From Erythrobacter sp. (lineage in GTDB: Bacteria > Pseudomonadota > Alphaproteobacteria > Sphingomonadales > Sphingomonadaceae), in assembly GCA_019739335.1 (NCBI GenBank), contig CP073261.1, forward strand, positions 806,001 through 870,000: a DNA stretch of 64,000 nucleotides, given 5' to 3'. Position numbers and translations under genes: made by a program. Positions 63,782 to 64,000 of the stretch are shown here, in pieces. The notes below the pieces were generated by a model. It saw nothing but the letters and a program-made list of their open reading frames with translations, had not been told where the DNA came from and ran no database searches. Numbering within the stretch: the first letter of the stretch is position 1; the number at the start of each line of letters is the position of its first letter.

Positions 63782-64000
63782 TTATGCCCAGACGATGCGT
63801 GGTGCGAGGGCCCAGTCGATGGCATTGCCCCGCACTTCCAGCGCCACGCGGCTGTAGCCCTCTTCCCCGGCCACGTCTTCCAGCAGCACGGCATCGGCCT
63901 GCCGGGTGACGCCGCGCACCAGCAGCGGGCGGCTGGCGAAGAGTTCGCGGGCGAAGCGGATGCGGTCTCCCTCCAGCGCCAGCGATTGGCGGCCATCGAC
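63782..64000 (-). CDS. Unidentified protein, C-terminal fragment (partial)
   Basis: Seventy-two codons and a TAA stop (63782-63784) lie in one open frame that runs off the window. The peptide starts VDGRQSLALEGDRIRFAREL and ends AIDWALAPRIVWA. I do not recognise it. A competing frame with an ATG at 63996 has a biased composition and looks like a shadow. Confidence 0.5.
   Translation of the reverse strand, partial: VDGRQSLALEGDRIRFARELFASRPLLVRGVTRQADAVLLEDVAGEEGYSRVALEVRGNAIDWALAPRIVWA

Noticed and set aside
1-64000. CRISPR arrays, tRNA or rRNA genes, insertion sequences
   Set aside because: No spaced direct-repeat array, tRNA T-loop-like segment, rRNA stretch or transposase motif was noticed on reading; a tool-based scan could still find a short tRNA.

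Overview
The window is a high-GC alphaproteobacterial chromosome segment, most likely from a sphingomonad and probably the Erythrobacteraceae. Three things suggest this: the secB-murJ-trpS order at the left edge, several TonB-dependent receptors (one of the large Xanthomonas/Caulobacter carbohydrate type), and a halogenase-like flavoprotein beside a glycan locus. This placement is inference from gene content. No rRNA, tRNA, CRISPR array, prophage or insertion sequence was seen.

Left part (1-15357). The tail of secB, then murJ and trpS, a DUF4136 lipoprotein and a DUF475 membrane protein. On the minus strand follows a tightly coupled five-gene operon: DUF4132, MoxR-type AAA+ ATPase, DUF5682, VWA protein and SWIM zinc-finger protein. 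Order and families match the uncharacterised Escherichia coli yehI-yehL-yehM-yehP-yehQ set. This is the best candidate here for a poorly described system.

Glycine cleavage block (15519-20446). A tandem glycine riboswitch precedes gcvT-gcvH-gcvPA-gcvPB. A composite palindromic element lies between gcvH and gcvPA. A second copy lies inside the gcvPB reading frame, where it adds exactly 30 codons. A secreted caspase-like protein with two PPC-like domains and an EF-hand loop follows.

Glycan block (22196-34500). An FHS-type sugar permease, a GH3 glucosidase, an MFS transporter, a LacI-family repressor, a GH16 beta-glucanase and a large TonB receptor lie on the minus strand, with a tryptophan-halogenase-like gene divergent. 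The content fits beta-1,3-glucan (laminarin) use. Three copies of an operator-like palindrome close to TGTGAACGTTCACA sit before GH3 and between the receptor and the halogenase.

Middle (34579-52155). An atypical PhoB-like regulator, a TonB receptor paired with a beta-helix-like lipoprotein, a small TPR protein, a compact VirB-type T4SS (B1, B2, B3, B4, B6, B9, B10, B11), then ppk and ppx. TGTCAC/TGTCAT repeats with 11- or 22-bp phasing precede several of these units and suggest a shared phosphate-responsive control, which is unproven.

Right part (52258-64000). A carotenoid oxygenase coupled to a DksA/TraR zinc protein, a small acidic lipoprotein, an alpha/beta hydrolase, a third TonB receptor, a macro-domain protein, an aldehyde dehydrogenase, a PQQ quinohaemoprotein lipoprotein with an NmrA-like oxidoreductase, a secreted hypothetical protein, an isoprenylcysteine-methyltransferase-like membrane protein and the C-terminal end of an unidentified gene.
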